A DNA stretch of 64,000 nt from Bradyrhizobiaceae bacterium. Lineage in GTDB: Bacteria > Pseudomonadota > Alphaproteobacteria > Rhizobiales > Xanthobacteraceae. Both the position numbers and the translations under genes were made by a program. This document shows positions 8,633 to 17,195 of the stretch, in pieces; the first letter of the stretch is position 1; every line of letters starts with the position of its first letter. The stretch covers positions 1,184,574 to 1,248,573 of the forward strand of contig CP078014.1 in the NCBI GenBank assembly GCA_020544565.1, written 5' to 3'. The notes beneath the pieces are model-generated. The model ran no database searches. It was not told the DNA's origin and saw only the letters and a program-made list of their open reading frames with translations.

Positions 8633-9231
8633 TTCAGCAACTCCGAGGCGGTGACGATCGACTGGGCGATCTCGCCGATCCGCTTCTTTTCGCGCATGGC
8701 GGTGGAACGGATCAGCACATAGGCTTCCTCCTCGGTCAGGCCCTTGGCCTTCATCAGGAGGCCCTTGGCGCGGTCGAGGATCTTGCGGTCCTCCAGCGCG
8801 GATTTGGCGCGCTCCAGTTCGTCCTGCAATTTGGCGAAGGCGTTGAAGCGCGAGATGCACAGATCGAGCACCGGCTTGATGCGCTCCCGCTTGAGGCCGT
8901 CGACGACATAGGCCGACACGCCCGCCTCGACCGCCTCCCGGATCGCATGGGTATCGCTGTGATCCACGAACATTGCCACCGGGCGGCGCACCACGCGGCT
9001 GACCTGAAACATCTGTTCCAGAACGTCGCGGCTGGGGTTTTCGAGGTCGATCAGGATGACGTCGGGGTCGATGGTATAGATGCGCGCCAGCAGGCTGTGC
9101 ATCTCGTCGATATGCTCGACGTTGCCGTAGCCTGCGTCGCGCAATCCCTCCTTCAGGATCGCGGCCCGGATCGGGCTTTCGTCGACGATGACAATCTTGA
9201 ACGACGGATCCGCAACCATCACCACCCGCAT
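8629..9231 (-). CDS. nasT: NasT-like ANTAR-domain antiterminator
   Basis: 200 residues: an N-terminal receiver-like domain (IVIVDESPIRAAIL, DVILIDLENPSRD) and a C-terminal ANTAR RNA-binding domain (LEDRKILDRAKGLLMKAKG, LTEEEAYVLIRSTAM). ANTAR proteins bind paired hexaloop RNA hairpins and prevent termination in leaders; NasT does so for nitrate assimilation operons. It is the first gene of a two-gene unit with nasS. Nearby in-frame ATGs at 9219 could also be the start. The target operon must lie elsewhere. Confidence 0.87.
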   Translation of the reverse strand: MRVVMVADPSFKIVIVDESPIRAAILKEGLRDAGYGNVEHIDEMHSLLARIYTIDPDVILIDLENPSRDVLEQMFQVSRVVRRPVAMFVDHSDTHAIREAVEAGVSAYVVDGLKRERIKPVLDLCISRFNAFAKLQDELERAKSALEDRKILDRAKGLLMKAKGLTEEEAYVLIRSTAMREKKRIGEIAQSIVTASELLK

Positions 9232-9280
9232 CCCGGCAGCGACCCTAGCGCATTTCGTATTTTAACGGAAACAGACCAAT

Positions 9281-9373
9281 CCGTCATGGCTGGGCTTTAT
9301 CCCGGCCATCCACGTCTTAATTTGTTGGGACTCCCAAGACGTGGATGCCCGGCATAAAGCCGGGCATGACGAA
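9281..9373. repeat. dispersed long palindrome, family B (copy 1)
   Basis: Imperfect palindrome of about 90 bases. One arm runs from CGTCATGGC through CCACGTCTT (ending 9318), the other from AAGACGTGG (9336) to GCATGACG. Near copies lie at 23846 and 43111. It fills most of the nasT-rimO gap and can fold into a long hairpin. Confidence 0.8.
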
Positions 9374-9489
9374 GGCTGATTCCCCCTCGATCAAAACCGC
9401 CCCGGCATGCGGCTCGGGCGCGCTTAAAGCTTGAATTCACGGGCAATCGGGGCTAGCTCCTGCGGTCTTTCCCCGCAGGTTGGATCGCA

Positions 9490-10815
9490 ATGGAACAGGG
9501 CGCCGCCCCCAAAGTCAGTTTCGTGTCGCTTGGCTGCCCCAAGGCGCTGGTGGATTCCGAACGGATCATCACCCGCCTGCGCGCCGAGGGCTACGAACTC
9601 GCCCGCAAGCACGATGGCGCCGATATCGTCATCGTCAACACCTGCGGCTTCCTCGACAGCGCCAAGCAGGAGTCGCTCGGGGCCATCGGCGAAGCCATGG
9701 CGCAGAACGGCAAGGTCATCGTCACCGGCTGCATGGGCGCGGAGCCCGAACAGATCGAGAAGGAATACCCCAACGTCCTGTCGATCACCGGGCCGCAGCA
9801 GTACGAGAGCGTGCTCGACGCCGTGCACCGCGCGCTGCCGCCGCTGCACAATCCGCACCTCGACCTGGTGCCGCCGCAGGGCATCAAGCTGACGCCGCGC
9901 CACTACGCCTATCTCAAGATTTCCGAGGGCTGCAACAACCGCTGCACCTTCTGCATCATCCCGAAGCTGCGCGGCGATCTGGTGTCGCGCCCGGCCAGCG
10001 AGGTGCTGCGCGAGGCCGAGAAACTGGTCGCGGCCGGGGTCAAGGAACTGCTGGTGGTGTCGCAGGACACCTCGGCCTATGGCGTCGATCTCAAATACGC
10101 GACGAGCCCGTGGCAGGACCGCGAGGTGCGCGCGAAATTCTACGATCTCGCCCGCGAGCTCGGCGAACTCCGTGCGTGGGTGCGGCTGCAATACGTCTAT
10201 CCCTACCCGCATGTGGACGAGGTCATCGGCCTGATGACCGAGGGCAAGGTGCTGCCCTATCTCGACATCCCGTTCCAGCATGCCTCGCCCGAGGTGCTGC
10301 GGCAGATGCGCCGCCCGGCGGCGCAGGACAAGACGCTCAATCGCATCAAGGAGTGGCGCGAGCAGTGCCCGGAGCTGACGCTGCGCTCCACCTTCATCGT
10401 CGGCTTCCCCGGCGAGACCGATACCGATTTTCAGTACCTGCTCGACTGGCTGGACGAGGCCCAGATCGACCGCCTCGGCTGCTTCAAATACGAGCCGGTG
10501 GCGGGCGCGTCCTCCAATGCGCTGGACGGCCAGGTGCCGGACGAGGTCAAGACCGCGCGCTGGAACGCGCTGATGGCGCGGCAGCAGAAGATTTCCGCCC
10601 AGCGGCTGAAGCGCAAGGTCGGCACCCGCCAGCAGGTCATCATCGACGAGACCGGCCCGACCGTGGCCAGGGGCCGCTCGAAGGCCGACGCACCGCAGAT
10701 TGACGGCGCGGTCTATGTCGCGAGCCGCCGCCCGCTCAAGGTCGGCGACATCGTCACCGCGAAGATCGACCGCGCCGATCAATACGACCTGCACGGCACG
10801 GTGGCGGGGTTCTAG
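9490..10815 (+). CDS. rimO: ribosomal protein S12 methylthiotransferase RimO
   Basis: 441 residues, normal length. RimO is a radical-SAM enzyme that methylthiolates an aspartate of ribosomal protein S12. The N-terminal UPF0004 domain holds the cysteines of the second Fe-S cluster (SLGCPK, NTCGF, TGCMG), and the radical SAM motif GCNNRCTFC lies at residues about 147-155. The C-terminal TRAM domain covers the last 65 residues. [12 protein letters not shown] separates RimO from MiaB, whose start differs. It is a single gene between repeat-rich gaps. Confidence 0.96.
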   Translation: MEQGAAPKVSFVSLGCPKALVDSERIITRLRAEGYELARKHDGADIVIVNTCGFLDSAKQESLGAIGEAMAQNGKVIVTGCMGAEPEQIEKEYPNVLSITGPQQYESVLDAVHRALPPLHNPHLDLVPPQGIKLTPRHYAYLKISEGCNNRCTFCIIPKLRGDLVSRPASEVLREAEKLVAAGVKELLVVSQDTSAYGVDLKYATSPWQDREVRAKFYDLARELGELRAWVRLQYVYPYPHVDEVIGLMTEGKVLPYLDIPFQHASPEVLRQMRRPAAQDKTLNRIKEWREQCPELTLRSTFIVGFPGETDTDFQYLLDWLDEAQIDRLGCFKYEPVAGASSNALDGQVPDEVKTARWNALMARQQKISAQRLKRKVGTRQQVIIDETGPTVARGRSKADAPQIDGAVYVASRRPLKVGDIVTAKIDRADQYDLHGTVAGF

Positions 10816-10861
10816 GAAACCCGATCGCTCTCATCCGTATCTCTCAGCGGTATATCTCAGC

Positions 10862-11178
10862 TGGTCATCCCGGCGAACGCCGGGATCCAGACTCCCAGCG
10901 GTTTGCTCGGAGGCCGGATGGTTCGATCTCATCCCCCGATGGATCAGGGGTGATGGGTCCCGGCGTGCGCCGGGACGACATCGAACACGAGCGTCCGTCA
11001 TTGCGAACCAACGGGTCGGCGCGAAGCGCCGCCCGATGATAAACTCAGCGAAGCAATCCAGAGCCCCCTCCCTCTCCCTCCCCCGCGAGCGGGGGAGGGT
11101 TGGGGTGGGGGAATTGCTTCGTCGCGGAGCCTGTGCCCGGACGGCGCGAAGCGCCGATCCGGGTACTCCTCACAATGA
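10862..11178. repeat. repeat-rich gap: CCCGGCG palindromes and family C repeats
   Basis: The gene-free stretch 10816-11348 is made almost entirely of repeats. 10862-10983 holds short GC palindromes of the type CCCGGCGaacGCCGGG and CCCGGCGtgcGCCGGG. 10999-11178 holds two inverted copies of a motif starting GTCATTGCGA and containing GAAGCAATCC / GAATTGCTTCG, with CTCCCTCTCCC in between; the same motif recurs near 28070 and 30361. No coding capacity is visible. Confidence 0.7.
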
Positions 11179-11214
11179 CGATGCGGGTGGCGAGCCGCCA
11201 TGGAACCACCACAC

Positions 11215-11343
11215 GCCTGTCTCGGACGCGATGCAGCGTGAAACGCTGCTTCGCAGAGCCGGGACCGTGACGACCGATGACCCGTGCAACGGCCCCGGAG
11301 CCGCGCACCGCTGCGCGCTGCGCGGCTCCGGGGCACGTCGTGC
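11215..11343. repeat. dispersed palindromic repeat, family A (copy 2)
   Basis: Begins near CTCGGACGCGATGCAGCGTG and ends at CCGGGGCACG. It shows the same order of parts as the copy at 6464: a GCAGCG...CGCTGC hairpin with GCAGAGCCGGGAC, then a CCCCGG...CCGGGG palindrome. It ends against the 3' end of the quinone oxidoreductase gene and could act as its transcription end. Confidence 0.65.
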
Positions 11344-11348
11344 CGCTG

Positions 11349-12323
11349 CTACGGCTTCAGGATCGACGACCCGGTGGTGGCGCGGCTTTCGAGATCGCGG
11401 TGAGCCTTCTGCGCGTCCTTCAGCGCATAGGCGTGGTTGATCGGCACGTGCAGCGTACCGCTCAGCACAGCGGCGAACAGCGTGTCGGCGCCCTCGACCA
11501 GCTCCGGGCGGGTGCCGACATAGTCGTTGAGCTTCGGGCGGGTCGCGAACAGCGAGCCGTGATTGTTCAGTTCGGCGATCGAGAACGGCGGCACCGGCCC
11601 CGAGGCATTGCCGAACGATACCCACAGCCCGCGCGGCCGCAGGCACGACAGCGATCCCGGATAGGTATCCTTGCCGACGCCGTCATAGACCACGTCGCAC
11701 AGTTCGCCGCGGCTGATCTGCTTGACGCGCTCGACGAAATTCTCCTGCTTGTAGAGGATGACGTGATCGCAGCCGTTGGCGAGCGCGAGCTTGGCCTTGT
11801 CCTCGGTGCCGACGGTGCCGATGACATGCGCCCCCATCGCCTTGGCCCACTGGCAGGCCAGCAGCCCGATGCCGCCAGCCGCGGCATGGATCAGCACGCG
11901 GTGGCCCGGCTCGACCTTGAAGGTCTTGTGCAGCAGGTAGAATACGGTGAGGCCCTTGAGCATCAGCACCGCGCCCTGCTCGTAGGAAATCTGGTCGGGC
12001 AGCTTCACCAGCTTGTCGGCGGCGATGTTGCGCTCCGCCGCATAGCCCCCGAGGTTGCTGTAATAGGCGACGCGGTCGCCGGGATGGAAATGGGTGACGC
12101 CGGGACCGACCGCCACCACCTCGCCCGCGGCCTCGTTGCCGACGATGAACGGCAGGCCCGGAGCCTTGTAGAGGCCGGTGCGGAAATAGGTGTCGATGAA
12201 GTTCAGCCCGATGGCGTGCTGGCGGATGCGGACCTCGCCGCTGCCGGGCGGCGGCACGTCCACGTCCTCGTAGATCATTGCCTCCGGACCGCCCACCTGA
12301 TGGACACGCACTGCCTTGGTCAT
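11349..12323 (-). CDS. NADPH:quinone oxidoreductase (zeta-crystallin/QOR type)
   Basis: 324 residues of the medium-chain dehydrogenase/reductase superfamily without the zinc-binding residues, as in quinone oxidoreductases. The N-terminal GroES-like part contains GLNFIDTYFRTGLY and the nucleotide-binding part carries AAAGGIGLLACQWAKAMGA. It would reduce quinones with NADPH in the cytoplasm. The ATG at 12323 has GGGAGAA seven bases upstream and the text MTKAVRVHQVGGPEAM is a typical QOR N-terminus; longer in-frame text upstream is not needed. It is a single gene. Confidence 0.9.
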   Translation of the reverse strand: MTKAVRVHQVGGPEAMIYEDVDVPPPGSGEVRIRQHAIGLNFIDTYFRTGLYKAPGLPFIVGNEAAGEVVAVGPGVTHFHPGDRVAYYSNLGGYAAERNIAADKLVKLPDQISYEQGAVLMLKGLTVFYLLHKTFKVEPGHRVLIHAAAGGIGLLACQWAKAMGAHVIGTVGTEDKAKLALANGCDHVILYKQENFVERVKQISRGELCDVVYDGVGKDTYPGSLSCLRPRGLWVSFGNASGPVPPFSIAELNNHGSLFATRPKLNDYVGTRPELVEGADTLFAAVLSGTLHVPINHAYALKDAQKAHRDLESRATTGSSILKP

Positions 12324-12423
12324 GGTTTCTCCCGAACCCCTTGCTGAAAGATGTCGGGAGGGAGCGAAGTCCATCGGCCGCGAATTGTCAACGCGCGCCG
12401 CCGCCGCGGCATCCGCCGGAGCG

Positions 12424-13161
12424 TCAGCCGATCCCGTCCCCGACCCGCTTGCGGCGGTTGCGCCCGGCCAGGATGTTGAAGAACTCCACCGCGGCCGAGA
12501 AGCAGATCGCGACATAGATGAAGCCGCGCGGAATGTGGAAATGAAGGCCATCCGCCACCAGCGCGACGCCGATCAGCACCAGGAAGGCCAGCGCCAGCAT
12601 CTTGGTGGTGGGGTGCTCCTTGACGAAGGCCGAGACCGGTCCCGACGACACGTACATCACGCCGACGGCGATCACGACCGCCGCCACCATGATTTCGATC
12701 CGCTCGACCATGCCGATGGCGGTGATGATGGAATCGATCGAGAACACGAGGTCGATGACGATGATCTGCGCGATCACCCAGAGGAAGGCGCTGGGAGCCG
12801 CCGCCGCCTCGGTTTCCACCTCCCTCGCCTCGACCTCGACGTGGATCTCGTGGGTCGCCTTGGCGATCAGGAACAGGCCGCCGCCGAGCAGGATGATGTC
12901 GCGCCACGACAGCGCGAAGCCGCGGACCGTCATCACCGGCTCGGTCAGGCCGATCAGCCACACCAGGATGCTCAGCAGCGCGATGCGGAAAACCAGCGCC
13001 AGCGCCAGCCCGATCTTGCGGGCGCGCTCGGCCTGCTGCGGCGGGATGCGGGACACGATCACCGACAGGAAGATGACGTTGTCGATGCCGAGCACGATTT
13101 CCAGCGCGGTCAGCGTCAGCAGCGCCATCCACGCTTCGGGGCTGGTCAACAGGTCCATCAT
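12424..13161 (-). CDS. TerC family integral membrane protein
   Basis: 245 residues with about seven membrane segments. The family signature is the pair of aspartate motifs in helices: EIVLGIDNVIFL near residue 20 and DLVFSIDSIITAIG near residue 140. TerC-family proteins (tellurite-resistance related; several are now linked to Mn2+ export and metal loading of secreted proteins) share these. The first ATG overlaps the pcs stop (ATGATG), so it is cotranslated with phosphatidylcholine synthase. The metal role is family knowledge, not shown here. Confidence 0.88.
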   Translation of the reverse strand: MMDLLTSPEAWMALLTLTALEIVLGIDNVIFLSVIVSRIPPQQAERARKIGLALALVFRIALLSILVWLIGLTEPVMTVRGFALSWRDIILLGGGLFLIAKATHEIHVEVEAREVETEAAAAPSAFLWVIAQIIVIDLVFSIDSIITAIGMVERIEIMVAAVVIAVGVMYVSSGPVSAFVKEHPTTKMLALAFLVLIGVALVADGLHFHIPRGFIYVAICFSAAVEFFNILAGRNRRKRVGDGIG

Positions 13162-13895
13162 GAGCGGCTCCAGCCCGTGATCCGGAGGATCGTATCACTA
13201 AATAAAATGTAAACGCCGATGGCGCACAGCGCCGCGGCGATCCATGGCGAGACCCTGAAATCGACGGCGATGGCCACGAACGCCAGCACACCCCACGCCG
13301 CGATCAGGACGATATTGAGCCAGCGCAGCCGCGTGGTGCGCAGGGGGTGCAGCACCTTGAACGGCACGAAGGTCAACACCACCAGCGCCGCGAGCAGAAA
13401 TGTGCCCACGGCCGCCGGCGGCTTGAGCAGAAACAGATAAAACGCCGCGCAGTTCCATAGCGCCGGGAAGCCGCGGAAATGATGGTCGTCGGTCTTCATG
13501 CGGCGGTCGGCGAAATACAGCGCCCCGGACATGACGATGGCGACGCCGAGCACCGGCGCGGCCAGCGGCAGCAGCAGCCGGCTCGCGGCGATGGCATAGG
13601 CCGGCACGAATACGTAGGTGAGGAAGTCGATCACCAGATCGAGGGTCTCCCCGGACCAGTCCGGCAGCACCTCCGCGACCTTGAGCCGCCGCGCCAGCGG
13701 GCCGTCGATGCCGTCGATCAGAAGCGCCAGCCCGAGCCAGGCGAACATCCACGACCAGTGCTCCCGCACCGCCTCCATCAGCGCGATCAGGGCGGCGGCG
13801 GCGCCGAGCGCGGTGAAGACGTGGACGGCGAAGGCGCGGCCGCGCGCGCCGGCTGAAAACGGGGACGGGTCCTGACGGTCGGGCTCGTTCATCAT
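13158..13895 (-). CDS. pcs: phosphatidylcholine synthase (CDP-alcohol phosphotransferase)
   Basis: 245 residues. Pcs condenses CDP-diacylglycerol with choline to give phosphatidylcholine directly in the inner membrane, a pathway typical of rhizobia and relatives. The modified CDP-alcohol phosphotransferase motif is visible as DGIDGPLAR, then GETLDLVIDF about 15 residues later. Around it are seven to eight hydrophobic segments. Two adjacent ATGs (13895, 13892) can serve; an upstream extension to 14033 looks non-coding. The last bases overlap the TerC start. Confidence 0.87.
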   Translation of the reverse strand: MMNEPDRQDPSPFSAGARGRAFAVHVFTALGAAAALIALMEAVREHWSWMFAWLGLALLIDGIDGPLARRLKVAEVLPDWSGETLDLVIDFLTYVFVPAYAIAASRLLLPLAAPVLGVAIVMSGALYFADRRMKTDDHHFRGFPALWNCAAFYLFLLKPPAAVGTFLLAALVVLTFVPFKVLHPLRTTRLRWLNIVLIAAWGVLAFVAIAVDFRVSPWIAAALCAIGVYILFSDTILRITGWSRS

Positions 13896-14044
13896 TCCGG
13901 TGCTATCAGGATTCCCGGCGGATTGCATTTGCGGCCGCTTTGCCCGCGCCGCGACGCCCCATCCCGGCGGATTCGGCATCAATGGGCCGCCGCTCGGGGC
14001 GGATGGATTGTGGCGGTGCGGGATTCCGACCATAGATAGTCTCC

Positions 14045-15250
14045 ATGACCGATCTTCATGCCCCCTCGCACACCTCCTGCGCCGTGGTCGGCGGCGGCCC
14101 CGCCGGGCTCGCCACCGCCATCGCGCTGGCGCAGGCCGGCGTCGCCACCACGCTGGTGGCGCGGCGCGTGCCCTATGCCGACAACCGCACCACCGCCCTG
14201 CTCGGCGCCTCGGTGGATTTCCTGCAATCGCTCGACGTGTGGCGGCGCTGCGCCGACGACGCCGCGCCGCTGCGGACCATGCGGCTCGTGGACGACACCG
14301 GCCGCCTGATCCGCTCGCCCGAGGTCGCGTTCGCCTCCGACGAGATCGGCATGGAGGCGTTCGGTTCCAACATCGAGAACCGCCTGCTGATGGTGGCGAT
14401 GGAAGCCCGTGCGGCGGAACTGGCCAACCTCACGCGTATCGACGACGAGGCGCAGACGGTGGTCGCCGGCGACGGCACGGTGACGGTGACGACGAAACAG
14501 GGTGCGGCCTTCACCGCCGATCTGGTCGCCGGCGCGGACGGCCGCCATTCGCTGTGCCGGGAAGCGGCCGGCATCGGCGTCACCCGGCGGGAGCTTGGCC
14601 AGTCGGCGCTGACCTTGAACGTGACGCACACCCGGCCCCACCATGACGGCTCGACCGAGTTCCACACCGAATCCGGCCCCTGCGTGTTCGTGCCCTTGCC
14701 CGGCCAGCGCTCCAGCATCGTCTGGGTGCTGAAGCCCGCCGAGGCCGCGCGGCTGATGAAACTCGACGACGCCGCGCTGGCAGAGGCCGCCGAGCGGCAG
14801 TCGCATTCGATCCTCGGCCGCCTCACCGTCGCCTCCGGCCGCCATGTGTTTCCGCTGGCTATCGAAACCCCGACGCAACTGGCGGCGCAGCGGATCGCGC
14901 TGGTGGGCGAAGCCGCCCATGTCGTGCCGCCGATCGGCGCGCAGGGCCTCAACATGGGCCTGCGCGATGCCGCCGATCTCGCCGACACCGTCCGCGACGC
15001 GCTGGCGCAGGGCGAGGACCCCGGCGCGGACGCGACGTTGCGGCGCTACGTTGCCAGGCGGCGCGCCGACGTCTCCAGCCGCACCTTCATGGTCGATATC
15101 GCCAACCGCACCCTGCTCAGCGATTTCCTGCCGGTGCAGTCGCTGCGCGCCGCCGGCATGCACATGCTGGACCGGATCGGCCCGCTGCGCCGCTTCGCCA
15201 TGCGCGAGGGTCTGTCGCCGTCATGGCGCGCGCGATCCGGCGGCCGCTGA
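14045..15250 (+). CDS. UbiH/UbiF/COQ6-family FAD monooxygenase
   Basis: 401 residues. The N-terminal VVGGGPAGLATAIALAQAG is the dinucleotide-binding Rossmann motif, [11 protein letters not shown] matches the DG motif near residue 165, and GEAAHVVPPIGAQGLNMGLRDA near residue 290 is the GD/ubiquinone-hydroxylase motif with its conserved PxxGQG-like loop. The family hydroxylates the aromatic ring during ubiquinone synthesis; in alphaproteobacteria several paralogues (UbiL, UbiH, UbiM) share these positions, so I give no symbol. It starts 150 bases from the divergent pcs-terC unit. Confidence 0.88.
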   Translation: MTDLHAPSHTSCAVVGGGPAGLATAIALAQAGVATTLVARRVPYADNRTTALLGASVDFLQSLDVWRRCADDAAPLRTMRLVDDTGRLIRSPEVAFASDEIGMEAFGSNIENRLLMVAMEARAAELANLTRIDDEAQTVVAGDGTVTVTTKQGAAFTADLVAGADGRHSLCREAAGIGVTRRELGQSALTLNVTHTRPHHDGSTEFHTESGPCVFVPLPGQRSSIVWVLKPAEAARLMKLDDAALAEAAERQSHSILGRLTVASGRHVFPLAIETPTQLAAQRIALVGEAAHVVPPIGAQGLNMGLRDAADLADTVRDALAQGEDPGADATLRRYVARRRADVSSRTFMVDIANRTLLSDFLPVQSLRAAGMHMLDRIGPLRRFAMREGLSPSWRARSGGR

Positions 15251-15261
15251 TCGGCGCGGGT

Positions 15262-16215
15262 TTACGGAAACCGCACCGTCCCGGTCTTGATCAGCCACAT
15301 CGCGCTGGTCAGGGTCACCATCGACAGAAACGTCCCCACCAGCACGGCGGTGGACGCCTGCTCGATCCAGGTGTCGTATTGCCGTGCGATCACGAACACG
15401 TTGAGCGCCGGCGGCAGCGACGCCAGCAGCAGCGCGGCGGCGGCCCAGTCCGGCGGGAACGGGCCGAGCAGCAGCAGCAGCGCCGCGGCGATCAGCGGAT
15501 GCAGGATCAGCTTGATCGCGACCAGCCCCGGCACCTCCCACGGTACGCGCGCGAATGGGCGCAGCGCCACGGTGACCCCGAGCGCGAACAGCGCCACCGC
15601 TGCTGCGGCGCTCTGCAGGAACTGCAGCGTGCCGTCGAGCGCGACCGGGATCTGGAGATGAAAGGCCGCAACCAGCGCGCCGCAATAGGACGCCACGATC
15701 AGGGGATGCAGCAGGATGTGTTTGGTGATCAGCCCGACGGTCGGCAGCAACGGCCGGCGCGCGCCGTCGGTCAGCACCATCAGCAGCGGCACGATCGAGA
15801 ACAGGAAGACGGTGTCGAAGCAGAACACCAGCGCCACCGGCACCGCCGCCTGCGCCCCCAGCGTCGCCAGCGCCAGCCCCGGGCCCATATAGCCGATATT
15901 GCCGTAGCCTCCGGCGAGGCCGGCCATGGCGGACTCGCGCATCGACAGCTTGCCGACGATCCGCGCGCCGAACATCGCCAGGAAGAACGCGCTCGCGGTG
16001 GCGAGCGTGGTGGCAATCACGAAGGGCGGGTTGTTCAGCTCCTCGAACGGCGTCTTGGCCAGAATCCGGAAGAACAGCGCCGGCAGCGAGACGTAGAGCA
16101 GGAAGAAGTTCATCCATGCCAGCCCCGCCTCGGGCAGGTTCTTGTACTTGCCGCAGGCGTAGCCGATGAAGATCAGCCCGAAATAGGGCAAAGCGAGATT
16201 TAGAACGTCAATCAT
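15262..16215 (-). CDS. AEC (auxin efflux carrier) family transporter
   Basis: 317 residues with about ten hydrophobic segments. The text GYGNIGYMGPGLALATLG matches the conserved NxxxxGxP-type central region of the AEC/MadM family. The group exports or takes up small organic acids and related compounds; substrates are rarely predictable. Start at MIDVLNLALPYFG (16215), which begins directly in the first helix. The stop is 12 bases from the end of the convergent monooxygenase gene. Confidence 0.85.
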   Translation of the reverse strand: MIDVLNLALPYFGLIFIGYACGKYKNLPEAGLAWMNFFLLYVSLPALFFRILAKTPFEELNNPPFVIATTLATASAFFLAMFGARIVGKLSMRESAMAGLAGGYGNIGYMGPGLALATLGAQAAVPVALVFCFDTVFLFSIVPLLMVLTDGARRPLLPTVGLITKHILLHPLIVASYCGALVAAFHLQIPVALDGTLQFLQSAAAAVALFALGVTVALRPFARVPWEVPGLVAIKLILHPLIAAALLLLLGPFPPDWAAAALLLASLPPALNVFVIARQYDTWIEQASTAVLVGTFLSMVTLTSAMWLIKTGTVRFP

Positions 16216-16369
16216 ACAGGCTGGTCCGGAAACCGCGATCTGAGGGGAATACAGGTGAGCAACGGTGTTCTGCAACCGCCCGATGCAAGCCCAGAACCTG
16301 AAGGCTTTCTGGTTTCGAGGGGGTGAAACGCTCTAGCATCGGCCACAATCATGGTCTATTCGACGGGGA

Positions 16370-16702
16370 ATGATTAAAGCGCGCACAGCCAAATTTCAGA
16401 TCGGCCAGATCGTCCGCCACCGGATCTTCTCGTTCCGCGGCGTGATTTTCGATATCGATCCGGAGTTCGCCAACACCGAGGAATGGTGGCTGGCGATCCC
16501 CGAGGACATGCGTCCGCACAAGGATCAGCCGTTCTATCATCTGCTCGCCGAGAACTCCGATTCCGAATATGTCGCCTACGTCTCGGAGCAGAACCTTCTG
16601 CCCGACGATTCCGGCGAGCCGATCCGCCATTCGCAGGTCTCGGAAATCTTCATCAAGGACAAGTCCGGCGGCTACCGCCAGCGCAATCCGTCGCTGAACT
16701 GA
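16370..16702 (+). CDS. hspQ: heat shock protein HspQ
   Basis: 110 residues, normal for HspQ (YccV-like, hemimethylated-DNA-binding domain). Recognisable are FQIGQIVRHRIFSFRGVIFD, then PEFANTEEWWLAIP and FYHLLAENSDSEYVAYVSEQN. In enterobacteria HspQ is a specificity factor for the Lon protease and promotes degradation of a mutant DnaA; here only the family is clear. GGGGA precedes the ATG closely. It is a single gene upstream of a family A repeat. Confidence 0.93.
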   Translation: MIKARTAKFQIGQIVRHRIFSFRGVIFDIDPEFANTEEWWLAIPEDMRPHKDQPFYHLLAENSDSEYVAYVSEQNLLPDDSGEPIRHSQVSEIFIKDKSGGYRQRNPSLN

Positions 16703-16729
16703 CCGCGGCGCTGAACGCTGCGTTCCGGG

Positions 16730-16862
16730 TCTGTGCCCCGGACGCGGTGCGGCATGAAACGCCGCTCCGCAGAGCCGGGGCCGTTTCATCCGCGGTGTCC
16801 GAGACGGTCCCGAGTCTGCGAAGCAGCGTTACACGCTGCGTCGCGCCCGGGACACGACAGCC
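16730..16862. repeat. dispersed palindromic repeat, family A (copy 3)
   Basis: From GTGCCCCGGACGCGG to GCGCCCGGGACACG. It contains the CCCCGG...CCGGGG palindrome first and the CGGTCCCGAGTCTGCGAAGC hairpin second, i.e. the reverse order from the copy at 6464. It fills the gap between hspQ and the convergent small coiled-coil gene. Confidence 0.65.
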
Positions 16863-16895
16863 GGACAAGAACCCCGCGTTTTTCAACAGCCTGCC

Positions 16896-17093
16896 CTACT
16901 GCCCGCGCCCGTCGCGCTCCTTGATCAGCGCCTCCAGTTCCTCGCTCTGCTGGGCGATGCGGTCGGCGTTGCGCTCCTCGTTCTGCCCCCCGGACACCGC
17001 CGCCGCCTGCTCGATCAGTTGCCGGATGTTGTCGCGCAGGATGGCGATGCGGTCTTCAAGTTCGGGGAGCGACAGAGAGCTGAAGTCGGCCAT
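16896..17093 (-). CDS. small coiled-coil protein (65 aa)
   Basis: 65 residues, almost wholly helical and charged: MADFSSLSLPELEDRIAILR with heptad-like spacing of I, L and A through residue 58. It has a strong GGAGAAAG ribosome site before the ATG. The sequence resembles the short DUF1192-like coiled-coil proteins of rhizobia, but I cannot confirm the family. No membrane segment is present. It lies 100 bases beyond the ialB terminator. Confidence 0.65.
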   Translation of the reverse strand: MADFSSLSLPELEDRIAILRDNIRQLIEQAAAVSGGQNEERNADRIAQQSEELEALIKERDGRGQ

Positions 17094-17140
17094 GGTCTTT
17101 CTCCGTGGGGTGACGCGCCAGAAATAGCACGAACGCGACG

Positions 17141-17167
17141 AAAAAGGGCGCGCATCGCTGCGCGCCC
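17141..17167 (-). terminator. intrinsic terminator after the IalB-family gene
   Basis: Read on the minus strand it is a perfect 9-bp stem (GGGCGCGCA / TGCGCGCCC) with a 4-base loop followed at once by TTTTT. It begins 29 bases after the stop of the IalB-family gene. Confidence 0.85.
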
Positions 17168-17195
17168 CGATCCCTTATTCGCTGGCGAAACTGCG

